Part shown: in pieces, positions 15,701-18,026 of the stretch | Layout of the letters: each line of letters starts with the position of its first letter | How positions within the stretch are numbered: the stretch's first letter is position 1 | Origin: UBA2272 sp034368805 | GTDB taxonomy: Bacteria > Actinomycetota > Coriobacteriia > Anaerosomatales > Anaerosomataceae | Assembly (NCBI GenBank): GCA_034368805.1 | Contig: JAXMLJ010000011.1 | Coordinates: forward strand, 1 to 18,026 | DNA: 18,026 bases | Direction of reading: 5' to 3' | Program-made: the position numbers and the translations under genes | Notes under the pieces: generated by a model | Seen by the model: the letters and a program-made list of their open reading frames with translations, nothing else | Told to the model about the DNA's origin: nothing | The model's database searches: none

Positions 15701-17004
15701 CTCCTGACGCGCCGCGCACGAGGGTTCCCGCCGCAGGAGACGCGCCGCCTCCACGTACCCCGGCCGCCGGAGCTGACGGCGTGACACCCGATGCCCCGCG
15801 CACCCGGACCCCGGGCGGCGATGCTGATGCCGCGACACGCCCGAGAACGGACGCTCCGGATGCGGACACGACGCCCCGGGACCGCACGCCCGATGCCGAG
15901 ACACGCGCCCCGGACGCCGACGCCCCGCCGCGCGATACAGATGCGGCCGAACCCAAGAAGAAGCCGGCCGATGCCGATGCGGACGCCAAACCGGAGCAGA
16001 AGCCGGAGAAGAAACCCGCCGAGCCGGTCGTCGAGAAGGCGCCAGACACCGACCCACGAACAAGCCACGCCGACCCGAAGGTGCGGGCCGAAGCCATCGC
16101 GAACGACATCAAGCGGCGGACCGGCGTCTTCGGCGAAGTCGATCCGCCCACCGTCGAGCGCATCATGCGCGACCCGGACGCGATGCGTGAACTCCGGAAG
16201 AACCATCCCGACCTCTGGAAGAAGGTCACTCAGACCCGCGCGAGGATCTACGCGGGCCACGACGCCCAGCTGAAGAGCTGGATCGAGCAGAACGTTCCCG
16301 ACGCGAAGGGTCGCGAGGTCGAGATCCGCAACGTCGGTACCGCCGACGGCGTGGATCGCGACTACCGCGCGGGCTACGTGGTCACCGACCCCGCCACCGG
16401 AAAGAAGAACTTCATCGAGCTCAAGAAGGAGACGTGGGTGCCCGAGTCGCAGAAGATCTTCGCCGGAGAGACTGGCGGGCCCACCGATCCCAAGGGTGCT
16501 GCAAAATGGGCGAAGGATCACCAGCAACTCGGCACAGATCAGTACCATGCCGAGGCGAGCATCGACATGGCCGACCAGCGCACCGTCTGGAACGAGCAGA
16601 CGCAGACGTGGGAGAAGACGCAGGTCAGGCCTAACATCGATCTGGTGAAAGAGGGCTGCAACACGCTGCTCGACCCCGAGGGCTACGGCAAGACGTACGA
16701 GACGAAGGTCATCGAGGCCTACGCCGAGGGCAACACGCTCGACGCCTACAAGCAGGCGTGCAAGGCGACCCACTCCCTTGAAGGCGTCCGTGAGGGCTAC
16801 AGGCTGCAGGACTACGAGATCAGAGACCTACCCCCCGAGATCCGGGAGGGCATGCGCACGATCTCGGACGTGGAGGCAGGTCGGCTCACACCCGCCGAGG
16901 CCGAGGCGCGCCTGATAGACGCCGGCTACACCGGCGGCTTGCCGGACTTCATGGAGAAGATCTCAGGCCAGTTCGCCGGCTTCAAGTGGGCGCGGAAGAA
17001 GTAG
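12751..17004 (+). CDS. Large exported multidomain protein, possible polymorphic-toxin-like effector
   Basis: 1417 aa. A Sec signal peptide (about 1-38, VAFA then AD) precedes an N-terminal globular domain rich in Trp/Tyr (about 39-215) and a hydrophobic Ala-rich segment (about 230-250). Several Ig-like/invasin-like beta domains follow (about 265-370, 372-480, 485-590 and on to about 710). Next is a helical region (about 715-940) with hydrophobic stretches at about 808-845 and 886-902. A disordered linker (about 950-1104) repeats TPDAPRTRTP-like units and turns acidic/Lys-rich. The C-terminal domain (about 1105-1417) contains Asp1202/Asp1204 and then Glu1223-Leu-Lys1225, spacing compatible with a PD-(D/E)xK nuclease core, though this is weak evidence. 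The layout of surface stalk, linker and terminal domain resembles polymorphic toxins. No immunity gene follows on this strand. A purely structural surface protein is an alternative. The stop directly abuts the stop of the converging PIN gene. Confidence 0.85.
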   Translation: MSTNPRPHRHALARRIAAAGMLVVLASLLLVPSVAFAADLVTDYEMPSNWILEGGDGTFLWIQGQYGASATNGLEWTGLGKIFVAVVNEGDEYAPYSSFEDFETRSLERGAPGMDGQTVKPVWEDAELTSLGGLEAYVIRSTTMQPTDGDIDSFYSNYSWYWIPTGSGGITVGALSSVWWPEWSGGDHSGELGPITADVEKVLASLRFAGSSGTPSSAGTTGGDSSPWRTVAGGIGAVAAAAVALAGAAASARAKTGAEEPPPDQPVGYILQLSSRSIQVSAEHSASFTVQVFKVLPNGTYQPASDAAVVLHPPAGVSAQPQTAYGTLSTVVWQTGAITAGSAITVEAQSALGMTTASVGVAAAGESRIVTRIEPAGTIALRTQGEHSITLIAAVELLGADATDPALDAASLRATIAFAEDSEWLEISEAIDYEEGRAISVMASQPDPTSPVQPPESAIVRVTAQLGARPLTELVAIPLAGLPEMDAKPDEVSFAAESGSVAEVAIAITNAGDTPWQFDTLWREGSRAIATPSIEPTGPSAATLTLTEDGGDNLDPTRPQTASTLVVVATADGYDELRRRIEVIVTQEGLFIDRTNVDPSTGAFALAADGSARPTAIDLRVFVRDPGTGEIAPDIGLAEQALLEIGGQEGTSGYAGLKAGGLTIEPAGVRQLNIPSATFNASLERKLPTAGEPVPAALLASIPGYDADRFSALVPLRLLGVNMEPYSDAWETERDNCLDIIRYYVPFEHQDRLYALVAERSRTMGAEGLFYMRKQIWNFAHDQIMKEKHEHLDAAWWNQQIEDTLDWVSWCGDIAFGVASGSYLGVVGSMAIGMLKPLLVSAMEVWLAGGGLDDWLMAQTSTITGVLEGAVTDPDFLAKLSGKNKAIGYALFIAYFFAKELYNDPNLSVTNAMKNVGRQLRDEGLIAFLKWAASKRGITLASVRAKGGAGADAGTPKTATPDAPRAKRPGAAPDGPRTRTPAATPDAPRTRVPAAGDAPPPRTPAAGADGVTPDAPRTRTPGGDADAATRPRTDAPDADTTPRDRTPDAETRAPDADAPPRDTDAAEPKKKPADADADAKPEQKPEKKPAEPVVEKAPDTDPRTSHADPKVRAEAIANDIKRRTGVFGEVDPPTVERIMRDPDAMRELRKNHPDLWKKVTQTRARIYAGHDAQLKSWIEQNVPDAKGREVEIRNVGTADGVDRDYRAGYVVTDPATGKKNFIELKKETWVPESQKIFAGETGGPTDPKGAAKWAKDHQQLGTDQYHAEASIDMADQRTVWNEQTQTWEKTQVRPNIDLVKEGCNTLLDPEGYGKTYETKVIEAYAEGNTLDAYKQACKATHSLEGVREGYRLQDYEIRDLPPEIREGMRTISDVEAGRLTPAEAEARLIDAGYTGGLPDFMEKISGQFAGFKWARKK

Positions 17005-17493
17005 CTATGCCACAAGCAGGGAGTCCAGGTCGAACCCCTCGGCGAAGGGGTTCGCGAACCGCACGCCTTCGATGACCGCGCCATCGGTGAAGTCCTCCGA
17101 GAGCACGAGCGGGATGCGGTGCACGCGCGCCACGGCCCAGATCTGCGCGTCGTAGTAGGGCATCTGGTAGCGGATGCAGCCCCGAAGCGCCTCGAGGACG
17201 ACGCGAGTCGTCGTGCTGCAGACTGGAAACGTCCGCGCCCATGCTTCCGCCTGCGGCACGACGCTGTCGGGCGGGATCAGGTGCCGGAACTCTCGAAGTG
17301 CGACCGAGCAGTACTCGCCAAGTACCTGTGCGCACAGGCTCGCGACGCCTGACGACTCCAGTGAGTCTAGGATTCTGCGTGCCTGCACGGACTTCTCTGG
17401 CTCGGCGGAATCGACTGCGTACACCAGGACGTTAGTATCGAGCAGAACCGCCGCGCTCGTGCAACTCCTCGCGTGTCCACCTGCGACCTCCAC
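17005..17493 (-). CDS. PIN-domain ribonuclease toxin (VapC-like)
   Basis: 162 aa from a GTG at 17493, the only usual start codon before the PIN core. The core begins LLDTNVLVYA with Asp19. The other acidic residues expected of a PIN active site are Glu60 (QVLGEYC), Asp115 (YYDAQIWA) and Asp134 (LSEDF). These enzymes cut RNA in a Mg-dependent way and are held inactive by the antitoxin. The start overlaps the antitoxin gene by 62 nt, a long overlap. The first 15 residues are only the out-of-frame reading of the antitoxin end, so an unusual start nearer to the core is possible. It converges on the large exported protein gene. Confidence 0.87.
   Translation of the reverse strand: MEVAGGHARSCTSAAVLLDTNVLVYAVDSAEPEKSVQARRILDSLESSGVASLCAQVLGEYCSVALREFRHLIPPDSVVPQAEAWARTFPVCSTTTRVVLEALRGCIRYQMPYYDAQIWAVARVHRIPLVLSEDFTDGAVIEGVRFANPFAEGFDLDSLLVA
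17031..17054. terminator. 9-bp perfect hairpin just past the large gene, weak terminator candidate
   Basis: CGAACCCCT, a 6-nt loop and AGGGGTTCG form a perfect stem 27 nt after the stop of the plus-strand 1417-aa gene. No T-tract follows on the plus strand. The hairpin is also coding sequence for the PIN protein (ANPFAEGFD) on the other strand, so it may be coincidence. Confidence 0.3.
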
Positions 17494-17707
17494 TGCCCCA
17501 ACCCTCTCGGTCTGCGCGCTCGAACTCAGACTTCAGAAACTCCCACGCCGCCTCCCGCTGCGCCCGCTCCTCGGCCTCTCGCAGCAGCAAGTCGATCGCC
17601 TGCCGGATGAGCGCGGACTGCGATACGCCGAGCGCCTTCGCGTGCGCTTCGAGCGCGCGCTCCTGCTCGGGGTCGATGACGATCTGTTTGCGCACCATGC
17701 GCGCCAT
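17432..17707 (-). CDS. Ribbon-helix-helix antitoxin (VapB/CopG-like)
   Basis: 91 aa. The N-terminal ribbon-helix-helix runs over residues 4-45 (RKQIVIDPEQERALEAHAK, then LGVSQSALIRQAIDLLL). A charged helical tail follows that should wrap the PIN toxin. GGTGG lies 6 nt before the ATG at 17707; ATG 17698 is a second possibility. It is the first gene of a two-gene operon with the PIN toxin. It should neutralise the toxin and repress the shared promoter, where direct repeats overlap a -10-like TATAGT. Confidence 0.88.
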   Translation of the reverse strand: MARMVRKQIVIDPEQERALEAHAKALGVSQSALIRQAIDLLLREAEERAQREAAWEFLKSEFERADREGWGSGGRRWTREELHERGGSARY

Positions 17708-17756
17708 GATGAACCACCCGTGTTATCCGGCACCAAACCAGATCTGAGGCGTCAGT

Positions 17757-17776
17757 TACACACTACTATACACACT
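17757..17776 (-). promoter_or_regulatory. Antitoxin-toxin promoter with TACACACT direct repeats
   Basis: Two perfect 8-bp repeats TACACACT (17757-17764 and 17769-17776) are separated by ACTA. On the minus strand TATAGT (17765-17770, 5/6 to consensus) sits between and across them as a -10, about 58 bp before the antitoxin ATG. No good -35 is seen. RHH antitoxins usually bind short repeats over their own promoter, so this is a candidate operator. Confidence 0.5.
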
Positions 17777-17812
17777 CAGACATCCCGGGCCACGGAGCAG
17801 GTGACGACAGAT

Positions 17813-17837
17813 AAGCCCGGCACACCGGCCGGGCTTT
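17813..17837. terminator. Hairpin terminator AAGCCCGGC / GCCGGGCTT
   Basis: A perfect 9-bp stem (17813-17821 with 17828-17836) closes a 6-nt loop and is flanked by short A and T runs, a common form for bidirectional terminators. It lies between the RHH-PIN promoter and the end of the YedF-like remnant. On the minus strand it would end transcription from the right edge before it reaches the antitoxin promoter. Confidence 0.6.
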
Positions 17838-17878
17838 CCGCTCCTTGCGCGGCACGCATCACGCTACGCGGCGGTGAG

Positions 17879-18026
17879 TCACCCCACGCTCACGACACTA
17901 TCGGCCTCCATGAACAGCGCCGCGGCGCCGTTCATGAGCCCGATCACATCGGGCTTCCTGTACTCGCTTGCGCCCGAGCTCGTCATCGCCCTCGCCGATC
18001 CGGTCCGAGTTGATGAACACGACCTT
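17879..18026 (-). pseudogene. yedF: YedF-like selenium-metabolism gene fragment, frameshifted and cut by the window edge
   Basis: The minus strand from 18026 reads KVVFINSDRIGEGDDELGRK, matching the start of the DsrE-like C-terminal domain of YedF, where the SDxxGxGDDELG motif is typical. After about 17967 that frame loses similarity. From about 17968 another frame reads SEYRKPDVIGLMNGAAALF and ends EADSVVSVG before UGA at 17879-17881; this resembles the next strand and loop of the same domain. The stretch expected between them (usually LM..FLYTL) is missing, so a deletion whose length is not a multiple of three has joined the two parts. The rest of the domain is also absent. It could be a true pseudogene or a base-calling error near a contig end. 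YedF is widely found with selenium genes, which fits this locus. Confidence 0.65.

Noticed and set aside
14242..16773. 843-codon open frame antisense to the large exported protein
   Set aside because: It is a mirror of the real gene's codon pattern with a repetitive Arg/Gly/Val composition. The plus strand has the signal peptide, domain structure and coupled upstream gene.
1..18026. Insertion sequences, prophage genes or integrase next to selC
   Set aside because: selC is a classic integration site, so I looked for transposase, integrase and direct-repeat ends. None is visible in the window.

Overview
The window looks like a high-GC anaerobic actinobacterium. A Coriobacteriia-like or related subsurface lineage is my best guess, at moderate confidence. 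The reasons are very high G+C, selenocysteine machinery, a multihaem c-type cytochrome with a quinol-oxidising anchor, and several toxin-antitoxin modules. A run of 16 C at the extreme left and a gene cut off at the right suggest that the window may be a whole contig.

Layout, left to right. A selenocysteine tRNA (selC, minus) lies at 58-154 with its own likely promoter. Upstream of it is a PAS-GAF-GAF-PP2C (SpoIIE/RsbU-type) phosphatase, also minus. Divergent from the phosphatase is a plus-strand electron-transfer and signalling block: a 25-haem NapC/NrfH-anchored cytochrome ending in an Asp run, a small membrane-anchored Asp-rich protein, and an OmpR-type response regulator with its overlapping histidine kinase. 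Three 11-bp-phased CTCAT repeats in front of the cytochrome are a good candidate binding site for that regulator.

From 11884 down to 6847 the minus strand carries one tightly packed run. It begins with a Phd-wHTH-MNT fusion protein and an overlapping HEPN protein (an MNT/HEPN toxin-antitoxin pair). SelA starts 9 nt after the HEPN stop, followed by a small unrecognised protein and then SelB. A clear promoter with two tandem palindromic operators precedes the fusion gene, so the selenium genes may be read from a toxin-antitoxin promoter.

On the plus strand, a zinc-ribbon membrane protein directly abuts a 1417-residue exported multidomain protein. That protein has Ig-like domains, hydrophobic helices, a long Pro/Ala/Asp linker and a C-terminal domain with a possible PD-(D/E)xK-like motif, an architecture reminiscent of polymorphic toxins. 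Convergent to it is an RHH-PIN (VapBC-like) pair. At the right edge, after a hairpin, is the C-terminal part of a YedF-like selenium-metabolism gene that appears to carry an internal deletion and frameshift.

How it fits together: tRNA-Sec, SelA and SelB form the selenocysteine decoding set (SelD is not in the window), and YedF belongs to the same theme. The cytochrome, acidic protein and two-component genes form a plausible regulated module for moving electrons from quinol to the periplasm or cell surface. No selenoprotein gene is visible in the window itself.
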